From: Pseudomonadota bacterium
Lineage (GTDB): Bacteria; Bdellovibrionota; Bdellovibrionia; Bdellovibrionales; JACTMU01
NCBI GenBank assembly: GCA_014584465.1
Contig: JACTMU010000093.1
Location: 1-64,000 of the forward strand
Direction of reading: 5' to 3'
DNA length: 64,000 bases
In this document: positions 14,970 to 24,201 of the stretch, piece after piece
Position numbering within the stretch: the first letter of the stretch is position 1
Layout of the letters: each line of letters opens with the position of its first letter
Notes under the pieces: model-generated
What the model saw: the letters and a program-made list of their open reading frames with translations, nothing else
What the model was told of the DNA's origin: nothing
The model's database searches: none
Translations under genes and position numbers: made by a program

Positions 14970-17309
14970 TCACAGATCGTAGACGTAGTTCCCATGGTCG
15001 AGGCTCATGTGAAGGCGGTGGTGGCGAGGATCGACATCCAAACTCCAAACATTGGAGTAACCGGTAAGTCCTTCAAGGAAAGGGGCCCACGTTTTGCCGT
15101 AATCGGTGGAGCGGTAGATGAAGTTGGTGCAGTGACCGAGCCCTGCGCAACGAAGCCCTGCGAAGATCGTTCCAGGATCTTTGGAGCTCATGGCGATGCT
15201 CTCCACATTGAAATTGGTCTTGCCATTGAAATCCTCACGTACAAATCCACCCATTGCGTTTCTTGCGATCTGGCTCCAAGAGGTGCCATTGAATCTGTAG
15301 ATGCCACCGGAGCTCGCTACGACCAGCTGGTGGGGATCAAAGGGGTCGATCTCAAGATCATTGACCACATTGAATGAGGCGTCACCGATTTGACTCCAAG
15401 AACCTCCATAGTCGAGGGACTTCCATATTCTGAGATCTCCGGAGCTATCCTCACCTCGGGCGTAGACAAGACTTTTACCATCAGAGCCAAGTGTTGAGAT
15501 CAAAATGGTCTTGCCAGGAATCTCTTGCCAACTGAGTCCTTTGTTGGAACTTACAAGACTTCGTTGAACTCCACCAATGTAGACGGTGTTGGGATTGTAG
15601 GAGTCAAAGGAGAAATGGATGATCTGGTCCACGATGGAGGTGAACTTCTGCCAGGTTTGTCCGCCGTCGGTTGATCGGACCAGCGTGTGATTGGTCCAAT
15701 CACCTGTTGCAGTTATAACAAGGTCGGGATTGGTGGGGTCCACAGTTCCTGCTTGAGATGTGGTCCCATCAATGTAGGGGGGAGGTAGAAGAGACCAGGA
15801 CTCTCCGCCGTCCATCGTGACGATAGGGCCATGATCGATCAAAAAGAAGATCATCTTGTTGGGATTTGATGGGTCGAAAAAGGCGGAAGTGCCATTGCCG
15901 GCCCGTCGTCCTCCCATATAGCCATTGCCAGAGTACTCCCAATTTTTCCCACCATCTGTGGTCTTCATGATGGTGTTGTTGAGGTTTGCGAGCGCCACAT
16001 TGGGATCTGTGGGGTGAGGGATGACCGGGGTTCCATGATAGGTGTTCCCAGAACCCGCGGTCGACTTTGTGGTGAGAAGTCCAAGATCAAGCTTTGATGG
16101 TGAGGACCAAGTTGCGCCACCATCGGTGGAGACGTAGGGGTTGTAGCGTCCCGAGAGGTGGGCGCGAGCATAGAGACGCCTGGGTGAAGTGGGAGTGATC
16201 TCTATGAGCTGGTAGATGGTGCTACTTGGGAGTCCACTGTTTCCCGCAGGTGCAAAGTTGGCACCTCCGTCGGTGGATTTGTAGATCTTGTCTGTGCCCA
16301 TCGCCGCATAGATGGTGATCTGGTTCACGTTGTCCGCATCGATGGCGATGGATCTGGGGTAGTTGCCAGTGAGGTTTAAGCCTGCTCCAATCTTCGTGGA
16401 GGTTGCCGTCGTGCGAGGGGTCTTAATCTTATAGATTCCAGAACCTGTGGCTGCATAGAGGGTGATTTGACCATTGATGGTCACAGAGTCGAGGTCCACG
16501 ATTCGCTCTCCGCTCAGCGCGATCACCGACCAAGTCACTCCGCCGTCAAGCGATCGAAGAAGTCCCGCCTTGTTGGTGGCTGCATAGATCGTCTGATGTT
16601 GGGTGCCATCAAAGGAGCTCGGATCAAAAACATAGTGTTGGCCCTGGCCGTAGTCGTAGCCGGGTTCTATCTTTGAGTAGTAGGTCTGTTGGACGAGCTT
16701 CCAACTTTCTCCACCATCGGTCGATCGGTAGATGCCATCCACATCCGAACCACCTGAAGCCAAACCGCCACTCACAAAGATCACATTTTCATTCTTAGGG
16801 TCCACTCCGATGGAGACGCCACCGTTGGCTTGAAAACCATTGCGTTTGGAGATCCAAGAGGAGCCCCCATTGGTGGACTTCCAAACTTGAGAGGTGTCGA
16901 CCACCAGGTAGACCGTTTCGGGGTTGGACTGGGCATAGGCCATACTTTGAATCATTTGAAAACCCTCGCCTCCTTCAAGGCCTGCTTGAAGTTGAGCTGG
17001 GGATCTGAGAGGGAGAGCCTTCCATCCTGTAGATACTGGGACAGGGTCAGTGGATTCTCCATTGCCGGTTTCAGGAAGGGGATTGGCAGGAGGCTCATCG
17101 GTTGAAGTGGGGGTTCGATCAGTCGGATCTAAGTTAGGATCTAGGTCGTCGGTTTCTGATCCGTCTGTGAGATCGCCCAAACCGTGTGTTGAGAGGAGTT
17201 GCGTCTGTTTGGTGCAACCACAAACCACCAGGAAAACCAAAGCAAGAATCCCACGGAATCTGGGGGCTTTCAGCCGTGCCCTCTTGTGCGAACAATCCAT
17301 TTGTTTCAT
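14970..17309 (-). CDS. Lipoprotein with BNR/Asp-box beta-propeller repeats (sialidase/VPS10-like)
   Basis: Start at 17309 follows a GGGGGAG box; the product opens with a basic region and a lipoprotein signal (LALVFLVVCGC). A Thr/Asp/Pro-rich linker follows, then about 650 residues of repeated Asp boxes: STDGGESW, SLDGGVTW, STDGGATW, TTDGGKNW, TMDGGESW, STDGGQTW, SLDYGGSW, STDYGKTW. This is the pattern of large beta-propellers of the GH74/sortilin type. Catalytic residues of a sialidase (Arg triad, Tyr) are not evident, so binding or polysaccharide cleavage are both open. It should sit on the outer membrane or face the periplasm. It is flanked by unrelated genes and appears monocistronic. Confidence 0.82.
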   Translation of the reverse strand: MKQMDCSHKRARLKAPRFRGILALVFLVVCGCTKQTQLLSTHGLGDLTDGSETDDLDPNLDPTDRTPTSTDEPPANPLPETGNGESTDPVPVSTGWKALPLRSPAQLQAGLEGGEGFQMIQSMAYAQSNPETVYLVVDTSQVWKSTNGGSSWISKRNGFQANGGVSIGVDPKNENVIFVSGGLASGGSDVDGIYRSTDGGESWKLVQQTYYSKIEPGYDYGQGQHYVFDPSSFDGTQHQTIYAATNKAGLLRSLDGGVTWSVIALSGERIVDLDSVTINGQITLYAATGSGIYKIKTPRTTATSTKIGAGLNLTGNYPRSIAIDADNVNQITIYAAMGTDKIYKSTDGGANFAPAGNSGLPSSTIYQLIEITPTSPRRLYARAHLSGRYNPYVSTDGGATWSSPSKLDLGLLTTKSTAGSGNTYHGTPVIPHPTDPNVALANLNNTIMKTTDGGKNWEYSGNGYMGGRRAGNGTSAFFDPSNPNKMIFFLIDHGPIVTMDGGESWSLLPPPYIDGTTSQAGTVDPTNPDLVITATGDWTNHTLVRSTDGGQTWQKFTSIVDQIIHFSFDSYNPNTVYIGGVQRSLVSSNKGLSWQEIPGKTILISTLGSDGKSLVYARGEDSSGDLRIWKSLDYGGSWSQIGDASFNVVNDLEIDPFDPHQLVVASSGGIYRFNGTSWSQIARNAMGGFVREDFNGKTNFNVESIAMSSKDPGTIFAGLRCAGLGHCTNFIYRSTDYGKTWAPFLEGLTGYSNVWSLDVDPRHHRLHMSLDHGNYVYDL

Positions 17310-17621
17310 AGTGGAACTCCCCCCAACGGGATGGCGACCAACCTGATCATCACATTTCTGCAGTGGTCGAGCCCCTTTCGAGTTAGATAGAAGCATAAGC
17401 TATGCCGCGTCAGGCCGGTTTAAATGCGTCTAAGATGGGCTCGACTGCCCAAAGCTTCTCCACTCAATGGATCAAATGCAAAGATTTCCCAATCTTTTCA
17501 GTGGGAAAGGTGCAAGCCGAACCCTCCATGACATGATCTGCAGATCGACGCTTTGAAATGGATCACTCCCTATTCAGTTGGCTTAAAGTGAGACATTTCG
17601 ACTGGAACTTCACCAAAAGCG
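17310..17621. other. Intergenic region, nothing recognised
   Basis: About 310 bases between the Asp-box lipoprotein start and the methyltransferase stop. I see no gene, RNA or strong repeat; it should hold the promoter of the lipoprotein gene, but no convincing -35/-10 pair stands out. Confidence 0.5.
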
Positions 17622-18314
17622 TTACGATTTGCGGCGGGCAACAATCACACCATCTCGCACGGGGTTGAGAAACGAATCAAAGTGGGGGTCATTTGCAACA
17701 GCCTCATTGTGTTTTCGAATGGCCTCGGTCCATCCGGGACGAACATCGTTGGTCACCTGCTCTTGAGCGACACGTCCACTCCAGAGCGTGTTGTCGCAGA
17801 TGTAGAGTCCCCCCGGGCGAAGGCGAGCACGTGCCATGTCCCAAACTTCAGGGTAGCCATTTTTGTCCACATCGTTGTAGATGATGTCAAACTCTCCATC
17901 TGTGGTTTTAAAGATCTCTTGAGCCCAGCCCACACGAAAATCAATTTTTGACCAAACACCGGCTTCACTCAAAAAGTGTTTGGCTCTTCGCTCGTTCTCC
18001 TGGTCACCCTCTGAGCAGATGATCTTCCCCGAAGCGTCCATCCCTTGGGCAAACCAGTAGGCGGAATAGCCGTAGCCACTTCCAAATTCAAAGATTCGTT
18101 TTGCATGGATCGACAAGGCAAGAAGTTTCAGCATCAGCCCAACCTGACGACCTACAATCGGAAAATCCTCTTTGAGTGCAAGATCCTCCATCTGCTTGAC
18201 CACCGAATCACCGCTCTTTTCAAAGAGGCGATCGAGATAGGCCATGATTTCAGGATGTACAGGTTGCATGGGAGGATTGGTTTTCGTTGAGGGATCGATG
18301 ATATCTTTTTTCAT
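17622..18314 (-). CDS. SAM-dependent O-methyltransferase (family 3, caffeoyl-CoA type)
   Basis: The 230-residue product has the O-methyltransferase layout: an N-terminal helix pair (IMAYLDRLFEKSGD), motif I EFGSGYGYSAYWFA, an acidic SEGDQEN end of strand 2, FDIIYNDVDKNGYPEVW with the metal-binding Asp region, and the RPGGLYICDNTLWSGRV motif. It methylates an acceptor hydroxyl with SAM, probably with a divalent metal. Start at ATG 18314; a GTG at 18332 is possible. The divergent neighbour is S-adenosylhomocysteinase, which removes the by-product, a fitting but common association. Confidence 0.88.
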   Translation of the reverse strand: MKKDIIDPSTKTNPPMQPVHPEIMAYLDRLFEKSGDSVVKQMEDLALKEDFPIVGRQVGLMLKLLALSIHAKRIFEFGSGYGYSAYWFAQGMDASGKIICSEGDQENERRAKHFLSEAGVWSKIDFRVGWAQEIFKTTDGEFDIIYNDVDKNGYPEVWDMARARLRPGGLYICDNTLWSGRVAQEQVTNDVRPGWTEAIRKHNEAVANDPHFDSFLNPVRDGVIVARRKS

Positions 18315-18395
18315 AGAGATCCATCTAAGCACAAGACAGGGGTGTCATCAAGTGGTCCGTAAAAGATGTGCAAAATCTAATGTGGGGGGATCTTC

Positions 18396-18424
18396 TTGAC
18401 ACCGATTCAATGGCCCTCTAGGCT
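18396..18424 (+). promoter_or_regulatory. Candidate promoter of ahcY
   Basis: TTGACA at 18396-18401 and TAGGCT at 18419-18424 are 17 bases apart. The -35 is a full match to the sigma-70 consensus, the -10 is weak. It lies about 50 bases before the ahcY start. No SAH-riboswitch consensus was found in the leader. Confidence 0.4.
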
Positions 18425-18474
18425 CGTGAAACAATTCGGGCGTTGAGACGTATTGCAGTCGCCGGAGGTTAACG

Positions 18475-19863
18475 ATGTTTGAAAAGGAGATGAGGATGAG
18501 TGTTCCTGGAGTTGAACCACTGCATAAAGCCAAGACCAAGAGTGTTGATTACCGAGTGTGTCACGAGGCGATGGAGAATCCCAAACGATTTGAAGAGCTT
18601 GCGCGCTGGGGGCGCGAGGAGATTCTCATTGCAGAAACAGAGATGCCTGGCCTTATGGCACTTCGTGAAGAGTATGGCAAATCTCAACCATTGAAGGGGG
18701 CACGCATTGCCGGTTGCCTTCACATGACGATTCAAACAGCGGTGTTGATGGAAACATTAACGAAGCTTGGGGCTGAGGTGCGTTGGTCCTCTTGCAACAT
18801 CTTTTCGACCCAAGATCATGCGGCGGTGGCGATGGCCGCAGCGGGCATCCCCGTCTTTGCTTGGAAAGGGGAGACCGAAGAGGAGTTCAATTGGTGCATT
18901 GAGCAGACCATCACAGGATGGGGACCTGAGGGATACAACCTCATTTTGGATGATGGTGGTGATCTTACCAACATGATGCATGAGCCTCGCTTTGCAGAAA
19001 TCATGTCCAAAATTGTGGGTCTCTCTGAAGAGACCACGACTGGGGTTCACAACCTGGAGAGACTCCATAAGTTGGGTAAGCTCAAAACACCTGCGATCAA
19101 CGTGAACGATTCGGTCACCAAATCGAAGTTTGACAATCTGTATGGTTGCCGTGAGTCGTTGGCAGATGGAATCAAACGTGCCACAGATGTGATGGTTGCA
19201 GGTAAGGTGGTGGTCGTTGCAGGTTACGGTGACGTCGGTAAAGGGTGTGCCCACTCCATGAAATCCTATGGGGCGCGAGTGCTCATTACGGAGATCGATC
19301 CCATATGTGCGCTTCAGGCTGCAATGGAGGGTTACGAAGTGACCACCATGGAGAAGGCCGCCGCTCAAGGAGATATCTTTGTGACTGCCACAGGCTGTTG
19401 TGACATCATCGCCGAAAAGCACTTTTCCCAAATGAAAGATGGCGCCATTGTCTGCAACATCGGACACTTTGACATTGAGATTGATATGGCTTGGCTCAAC
19501 AAGAGCACTAAGATGAGGGAGATCAAGCCGCAAGTGGATCTTCACACCTTTGGTGACGGTCGTCGAGTCATTGTCCTTGCCAAGGGTCGACTTGTGAATT
19601 TGGGTTGTGGAACGGGTCACCCCTCTTTTGTTATGAGCAATTCGTTTACGAACCAAGTCCTTGCGCAGATTGAACTCTACACTCAGCGCGAAAAATACAG
19701 GGAGATCAAGGTCTATCGTTTGCCAAAGGAGATGGATGAAAAGGTGGCGGCTCTTCATCTCAAGAAGATCGGTGTGGAGTTGACGAAGTTGACGCCGAAG
19801 CAGGCGGATTACCTGGGACTCAACGCGGCCGGCCCCTTTAAACCGGAACACTATCGGTACTGA
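18475..19863 (+). CDS. ahcY: Adenosylhomocysteinase (S-adenosylhomocysteine hydrolase)
   Basis: Splits S-adenosylhomocysteine into adenosine and homocysteine, using bound NAD, in the methyl cycle. Family marks are all present: the [14 protein letters not shown] region, [15 protein letters not shown], the [13 protein letters not shown] motif, the NAD loop [13 protein letters not shown], the [11 protein letters not shown] segment, and the KPEHYRY C-terminus. Length 462 fits. Two starts are equally good: ATG 18475 (GGAGG six bases upstream) and ATG 18496 (AAGGAG six bases upstream). The LemA gene follows after only 10 bases, so read-through is likely. Confidence 0.97.
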   Translation: MFEKEMRMSVPGVEPLHKAKTKSVDYRVCHEAMENPKRFEELARWGREEILIAETEMPGLMALREEYGKSQPLKGARIAGCLHMTIQTAVLMETLTKLGAEVRWSSCNIFSTQDHAAVAMAAAGIPVFAWKGETEEEFNWCIEQTITGWGPEGYNLILDDGGDLTNMMHEPRFAEIMSKIVGLSEETTTGVHNLERLHKLGKLKTPAINVNDSVTKSKFDNLYGCRESLADGIKRATDVMVAGKVVVVAGYGDVGKGCAHSMKSYGARVLITEIDPICALQAAMEGYEVTTMEKAAAQGDIFVTATGCCDIIAEKHFSQMKDGAIVCNIGHFDIEIDMAWLNKSTKMREIKPQVDLHTFGDGRRVIVLAKGRLVNLGCGTGHPSFVMSNSFTNQVLAQIELYTQREKYREIKVYRLPKEMDEKVAALHLKKIGVELTKLTPKQADYLGLNAAGPFKPEHYRY

Positions 19864-19873
19864 GGGTGAGATC

Positions 19874-20473
19874 ATGATGAGGTCAAATCTTCGTACTGCC
19901 TGTTTGGGTGTTTTAATTGTCAGTTTGTCTCTGGTTTCTGGGTGTGGCTGGCGGGCCATACCCCAGTCTAAGAATGAGGTTGAGGCTCAGGTCTCTGAGG
20001 TGACCAACCAATACAAGCGCAGAGCCGATCTCATCCCAAATCTGGTGAGTGTGGTGAAGGGATATGCAAAGCATGAGAGCTCAACCCTTGAGGCGGTCAT
20101 CTCGGCTCGGGCGAAGGCGACCCAAGTGGCCATTGATCCCACAAAAATGACGGCTGAAAAGCTTCAAGAGTATCAACAAGCGCAGGGCTCATTGAGTTCG
20201 GCGTTGGGCCGGTTGATGGTGGTGATTGAGCGCTACCCTGATCTCAAAGCCGACCGTAATTTTCGAGAACTTCAAGCGCAACTTGAGGGTGTTGAAAATC
20301 GGATCACCGTGGCTCGACAGCGCCACATTGAAGCGATTAAGAATTTTAATAATCTTGTCACAGTTCCTCCGGAGAGTTGGACCAACTCGATCTTTTACCA
20401 TTTTGAAAAGATGCCTCAGTGGAGTGTAGAAAATGCGAAGAGTCTGGAAGAGGCTCCGAAAGTTGAGATGTAA
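19874..20473 (+). CDS. lemA: LemA-family lipoprotein
   Basis: The 199-residue product has a lipoprotein signal (VSLSLVSGCGW), then the LemA core with NQYKRRADLIPNLVSVVKGYAKHE, a short coiled coil, and RDYNNAV-like ending in HIEAIKNFNNLVTVPPESW. LemA proteins are helical envelope proteins of uncertain job, nearly always next to TPM-domain proteins, as here (two follow). It lies directly after ahcY. Confidence 0.93.
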   Translation: MMRSNLRTACLGVLIVSLSLVSGCGWRAIPQSKNEVEAQVSEVTNQYKRRADLIPNLVSVVKGYAKHESSTLEAVISARAKATQVAIDPTKMTAEKLQEYQQAQGSLSSALGRLMVVIERYPDLKADRNFRELQAQLEGVENRITVARQRHIEAIKNFNNLVTVPPESWTNSIFYHFEKMPQWSVENAKSLEEAPKVEM

Positions 20474-20489
20474 AGAGCGCTCTTCTTTC

Positions 20490-21302
20490 ATGGACTCGAC
20501 CTCATTCCTTCATATGCGATGGCCAAGTTTGGTTTGCTCGGCACTCTTTCTTGTCATATGGGTCGTCAACTCCTCTCTTTTTGCAGATGATTTTCGAGTT
20601 CCACCTCTTCGCGGTCCGGTCAACGATGAGGCACGCATGGTCTCCTCGAAATTTGAGGGAGCTCTGGGAAGTGCTTTAAAGAAGCTCTATGAGGGTCGTG
20701 GGACACAAATTTCGGTTTTGACCGTGGAGAATTTGGGTGGGCTCTCGATAGAAGATGCCTCGATCCGGGTGGTCGATGAGTGGAAGCTCGGTGGACAAAA
20801 GAGTGATCGTGGGGTCCTCCTGATGCTCGCCAAATCGGAACGGACCATTCGAATCGAAGTGGGTCAGGGGCTTGAGGGAGATTTGACCGATGCTCACTCA
20901 AAGAGAATCATTGATGAAGCCATGGTCCCACTTTTGCGCAGTGGTCACGTTGAAGCAGCTCTCCTTGTGGGGGTTTCTCAGATCGTCTCTCGCACAGATC
21001 CCGATTTTGATTTTAAATCCATGGTCGAGCAGGGAGGGTTCTCCTATCAACCTCGTGGCAAAAAGGGGATCTCAATCTTTGAGATTCTTCTCTTTCTTTT
21101 TATCTTTCTTGTGGTGGTGGGATCGCGAGGAGGGCTTTTGGGATTTCTCTTGGGAGTGGGACTTGGTCGCCACAGCCGAGGCGGTTTGGGAAGATACAGT
21201 GGTGGTCTTGGTGGCGGTCTAGGTGGAGGCTTCGGTGGTGGCGGAGGTTGGTCTGGCGGCGGCGGTGGTTTCAGTGGTGGTGGCGCTTCAGGGAGGTGGT
21301 GA
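20490..21302 (+). CDS. TPM-domain protein with Gly-rich tail (YgcG-like)
   Basis: Start at 20490 leaves a signal peptide ending near SSLFADD; an ATG at 20514 is possible, and the frame is open from 20433 inside lemA. The TPM domain covers about residues 35-165, with GPVNDEARMVS, VRVVDEWKLG-type and RTIRIEVGQGLEGDLTD motifs. A membrane helix (ILLFLFIFLVVVGS) precedes a tail of Gly/Ser/Arg/Trp typical for this partner of LemA. TPM domains in other bacteria and plants act in assembly or repair of membrane complexes. The next gene starts on its stop codon (TGATG). Confidence 0.9.
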   Translation: MDSTSFLHMRWPSLVCSALFLVIWVVNSSLFADDFRVPPLRGPVNDEARMVSSKFEGALGSALKKLYEGRGTQISVLTVENLGGLSIEDASIRVVDEWKLGGQKSDRGVLLMLAKSERTIRIEVGQGLEGDLTDAHSKRIIDEAMVPLLRSGHVEAALLVGVSQIVSRTDPDFDFKSMVEQGGFSYQPRGKKGISIFEILLFLFIFLVVVGSRGGLLGFLLGVGLGRHSRGGLGRYSGGLGGGLGGGFGGGGGWSGGGGGFSGGGASGRW

Positions 21303-21964
21303 TGAAGAGCGTAGATCTGCCGAATTGGATTGGTCACAGATTGGATGCGGACCACGCAGCTCGCATTGAGGCCTCCATAGTCGAGGCTGAATCAAAGACG
21401 AGCGGAGAGATCATTCCGATGGTTGTGAGGCGATCGTCCACGATAGGCCATGTTCCGCTTGTTCTGCTTTTGACCCTCTTGTTGGTGGTCTCTTTGCTTC
21501 ATCTCTTTTTCTTCGCTGAGGAACATTTGGAGTGGAACATTTGGGTGGGGTTGGCGGAGTTGATGGCAGTTCTAGTTTTGGTGCGCCTGCTTGCCCCCCT
21601 TGAGACGATTCAACGATGGCTGACTCCGGTGGGCGATCAAGAGGTCCAGGTTTTGGCTCGAGCTCAACTGGAGTTCTACCAATCTTCAGTGAGACAAACA
21701 GAGGGAGCCACGGGGGTTCTTCTCTTTGTTTCGCTTATGGAGCGCCAGGCTGTTGTACTTGCAGATCAAGCCATAGATGCTCGGCTGGATGAAAAAGATT
21801 GCCGAGGAGTTGTTGGGCGAATTGTTGAAGGAATCAAGCAAGAGGATTTGACCCGCGGCCTTTGTGACGGAGTTCAAGAGTGTGGTGAGCTTCTCTCTCG
21901 ACACTTTCCTCTACGTGAGGGCGATCGCAATGAGCTTTTGAACCACTTGATCATCAAGGAGTGA
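21302..21964 (+). CDS. TPM-domain membrane protein (second copy, COG3762 type)
   Basis: Start at 21302 follows GGAGG by 5 bases; the frame is open farther upstream in the Gly-rich region of its neighbour. The 220-residue product has an acidic N-terminal part with KTSGEIIPMVVRRSS, two membrane helices (LVLLLTLLLVVSLLHLFF and a second one around AELMAVLVLVRLL), and a second half resembling TPM (VLLFVSLMERQAVVLADQAI). The LemA-TPM-TPM order is the standard arrangement. Confidence 0.88.
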   Translation: MKSVDLPNWIGHRLDADHAARIEASIVEAESKTSGEIIPMVVRRSSTIGHVPLVLLLTLLLVVSLLHLFFFAEEHLEWNIWVGLAELMAVLVLVRLLAPLETIQRWLTPVGDQEVQVLARAQLEFYQSSVRQTEGATGVLLFVSLMERQAVVLADQAIDARLDEKDCRGVVGRIVEGIKQEDLTRGLCDGVQECGELLSRHFPLREGDRNELLNHLIIKE

Positions 21965-21967
21965 CCG

Positions 21968-23173
21968 ATGATATCTCTGGGGATCGATCGTCTTAAGTCT
22001 GAGGTTTCATGGCAAAGACAGTTGCAGGGGCGCCGGGTGGCTCTCTTAGGACATGCGGCTTCAACTGATCGCGAGCTAACCCCCACGCTGGACATCTTGG
22101 CATCCCTCAAAGGGATTCAATTGACCTGCGCCTTTGGCCCCCAGCATGGAGTGAGGGGCGAAAAGCAGGACAACATGGAGGAGTCTGAGGATTTCGTGGA
22201 CCCCATCTGGAAGATCCCAATCTACAGTCTTTACGGGAAAAGTCGAACCCCCACGGATGAGATGATGGAGAGCTTTGATCTTCTCATCATCGATCTTCAA
22301 GATGTGGGTTGTCGCATCTACACCTACATCACAACAATGCATTTTATGCTTGAGGCCTGCGCGCGTAAGGGACGAGAAGTGTGGGTGCTCGATCGCCCCA
22401 ATCCAGCCGGAAGGGGGGTGGAAGGGACCCTTCTTGAACCTGGATGGGAGAGCTTTGTAGGTTTTGGTCCCATACCGATCAGACATGGTTTGACTCTCGG
22501 GGAGCTGGCCCGTTGGATGGTGGTTCACTCCCAACTCGATTTGAAACTTGAGGTGATCCCTATGAGCGGCTATGACCCCTTGAAGGCGCCTGGTTTTGGC
22601 TGGCCGATGGGAGAGCTCTCTTGGGTAAATCCAAGTCCCAATGCGGCCTCGGTCTCGATGGCTCGCTGCTATGCTGGGACGGTGCTGCTTGAAGGCACAG
22701 AACTCTCAGAAGGGCGTGGGACGACTCGTCCTCTAGAGATGGTGGGGGCTCCTTGGATTCGGCCCTGGGAGCTATTGAAGTCGATGCAGGAGTTTGCACC
22801 TGAGTGGATGGAGGGGTGTCGGTTGCGTGTGAGTTTCTTTCAACCGACCTTTCAGAAGCATGCAGGAAAGCTCTGTGGGGGGTTTCAAGTTCACGTTGAA
22901 GACTCCGGATTTGACCCCAACACCTTTCGGCCCTATCGGCTCTTTGCGGCTCTCTTTAAGGTGGTTCGAAAACTCCATCCACACGAAAAATTGTGGAGGA
23001 TCTTCCACTACGAATATGAGACGGAAAGGCTCGCCATTGACCTGATCAATGGTGGCCCCTTCTTGAGGGAGTGGGTCGAAGATCAGAGCTCCTCAAAAGG
23101 TGACTTTGAGAAAAAAGTCGCCCATGATGAGGATGTGTGGACTGATGTTCGACGTCCTTTTTTGATTTACTAG
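21968..23173 (+). CDS. DUF1343 / NamZ-type exo-beta-N-acetylmuramidase
   Basis: The 401-residue product shows the DUF1343 core: LGHAASTD, CAFGPQHGVRGEKQDN, PIYSLYGKSRTPT, LLIIDLQDVGCRIYTYITTM, VLDRPNPAGRGVEGTLLEPGWESFVGFGPIPIRHGLT, and SPNAASVSMARCYAGTVLLEGT. Characterised members (NamZ) remove terminal MurNAc from peptidoglycan fragments. No signal peptide is seen, so a cytoplasmic recycling role is more likely here. It begins 4 bases after the TPM gene and ends on a GTGCC(T/A)GGCAC palindrome. Confidence 0.92.
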   Translation: MISLGIDRLKSEVSWQRQLQGRRVALLGHAASTDRELTPTLDILASLKGIQLTCAFGPQHGVRGEKQDNMEESEDFVDPIWKIPIYSLYGKSRTPTDEMMESFDLLIIDLQDVGCRIYTYITTMHFMLEACARKGREVWVLDRPNPAGRGVEGTLLEPGWESFVGFGPIPIRHGLTLGELARWMVVHSQLDLKLEVIPMSGYDPLKAPGFGWPMGELSWVNPSPNAASVSMARCYAGTVLLEGTELSEGRGTTRPLEMVGAPWIRPWELLKSMQEFAPEWMEGCRLRVSFFQPTFQKHAGKLCGGFQVHVEDSGFDPNTFRPYRLFAALFKVVRKLHPHEKLWRIFHYEYETERLAIDLINGGPFLREWVEDQSSSKGDFEKKVAHDEDVWTDVRRPFLIY

Positions 23174-23175
23174 AG

Positions 23176-23188
23176 AGTGCCTGGCACT
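23176..23188. repeat. GTGCCTGGCAC palindrome
   Basis: AGTGCCTGGCACT is an inverted repeat around one base. It begins three bases after the stop codon of the DUF1343 gene. It is one of the dispersed palindromes placed at gene ends in this window. Confidence 0.6.
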
Positions 23189-23259
23189 AGATAGCGCTGA
23201 GTTCAGAACGGATAGGGTTCAACCCGGATTTGAAATTGAGGTGGTGAAAGAGGGTCATC

Positions 23260-24201
23260 ATGGGTGTAAAGATTCGACTTACCAATGGAGTCTTAGAGAC
23301 GATTCCACATCACCCTATTGACAGTGTGGGTGTGAGTGAGCGTGCAGCCTCTTTTACTAAACGAAGTTTGAAGAAGGGGTCCAAGCTAGAGGCTCTCAAG
23401 ACGATGGTCGCCATGATGGATCTCACAACCCTTGAGGGCGCAGATACCCCTGAACGCGTGCGACAGCTTTGCGGTCGCGCACGTCAACCCCTGCCAGCCC
23501 ATTTGGATGAGCTGGTCGGAGGGGTTCCACCCGTGGCGGCAGTCTGCGTTTACCCGGCATTGGTGCCTGTGGCCGTGGAATTTTTGGCCGAAACGTCCGT
23601 TCAGGTGGCGTCGGTTTCAACTGCATTTCCATCTTCGCAAGTTTCTGGTGAGTTAAAGTTACTCGATGTTCAGCAGGCCGTCTCATGGGGAGCAACCGAG
23701 ATCGATATGGTCATCAGTCGCAACGCTTTTTTGAGAGGGGACTACCAGACGGTCTATGATGAGATCGTCAAGGTCAAGGAGGCTTGTGGCACGGGGGCTC
23801 ATCTCAAGGTGATTCTAGAAACCGGTGAACTCGGCACCCTCGATCAGGTCTACCGAGCCTCGAAGCTTGCGATCTTAGCGGGTGCCGATTTCATCAAGAC
23901 CTCCACAGGGAAGGTGCAGCCCGGGGCGACACTGCCAGTGACACTGGTCATGCTGCAATCCATCTTTGACCACTTTCAACAGAGCGGTCAGCGCATTGGG
24001 ATGAAGCCAGCTGGTGGAGTGCGAACGGCCAAGGAGGCCATCGCCTACCTCTGCATGGTCTATGAAGTGTTGGGAGTGGAGTGGTTGACACCAACTCTTT
24101 TTCGATTTGGGGCGAGTCGTCTTTTGAACGATGTGCTAAGGCAGATTTTAAGGCAGGTGACAGGGAGCTACTACAACGAAGAGGTGTTTGGAAGTGAATA
24201 G
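23260..24201 (+). CDS. deoC: Deoxyribose-phosphate aldolase
   Basis: Cleaves 2-deoxyribose-5-phosphate to glyceraldehyde-3-phosphate and acetaldehyde. Class I aldolase landmarks are clear: EIDMVISRNAFLRGDY, LKVILETGEL, the Schiff-base Lys in ADFIKTSTGK, and GMKPAGGVRT. At 313 residues it is longer than bacterial DeoC (about 220-260), with an N-terminal extension, as in eukaryotic-type enzymes. The stop overlaps the next gene, an aldehyde dehydrogenase that could oxidise the acetaldehyde produced. Confidence 0.94.
   Translation: MGVKIRLTNGVLETIPHHPIDSVGVSERAASFTKRSLKKGSKLEALKTMVAMMDLTTLEGADTPERVRQLCGRARQPLPAHLDELVGGVPPVAAVCVYPALVPVAVEFLAETSVQVASVSTAFPSSQVSGELKLLDVQQAVSWGATEIDMVISRNAFLRGDYQTVYDEIVKVKEACGTGAHLKVILETGELGTLDQVYRASKLAILAGADFIKTSTGKVQPGATLPVTLVMLQSIFDHFQQSGQRIGMKPAGGVRTAKEAIAYLCMVYEVLGVEWLTPTLFRFGASRLLNDVLRQILRQVTGSYYNEEVFGSE

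Noticed and set aside
18333-18474. SAH riboswitch before ahcY
   Set aside because: The expected conserved core was not found in the leader; only a promoter and good ribosome sites are visible.
18757-19959. 400-residue open frame opposite ahcY
   Set aside because: It is a mirror of a well-conserved gene, lacks any domain and has no ribosome site.
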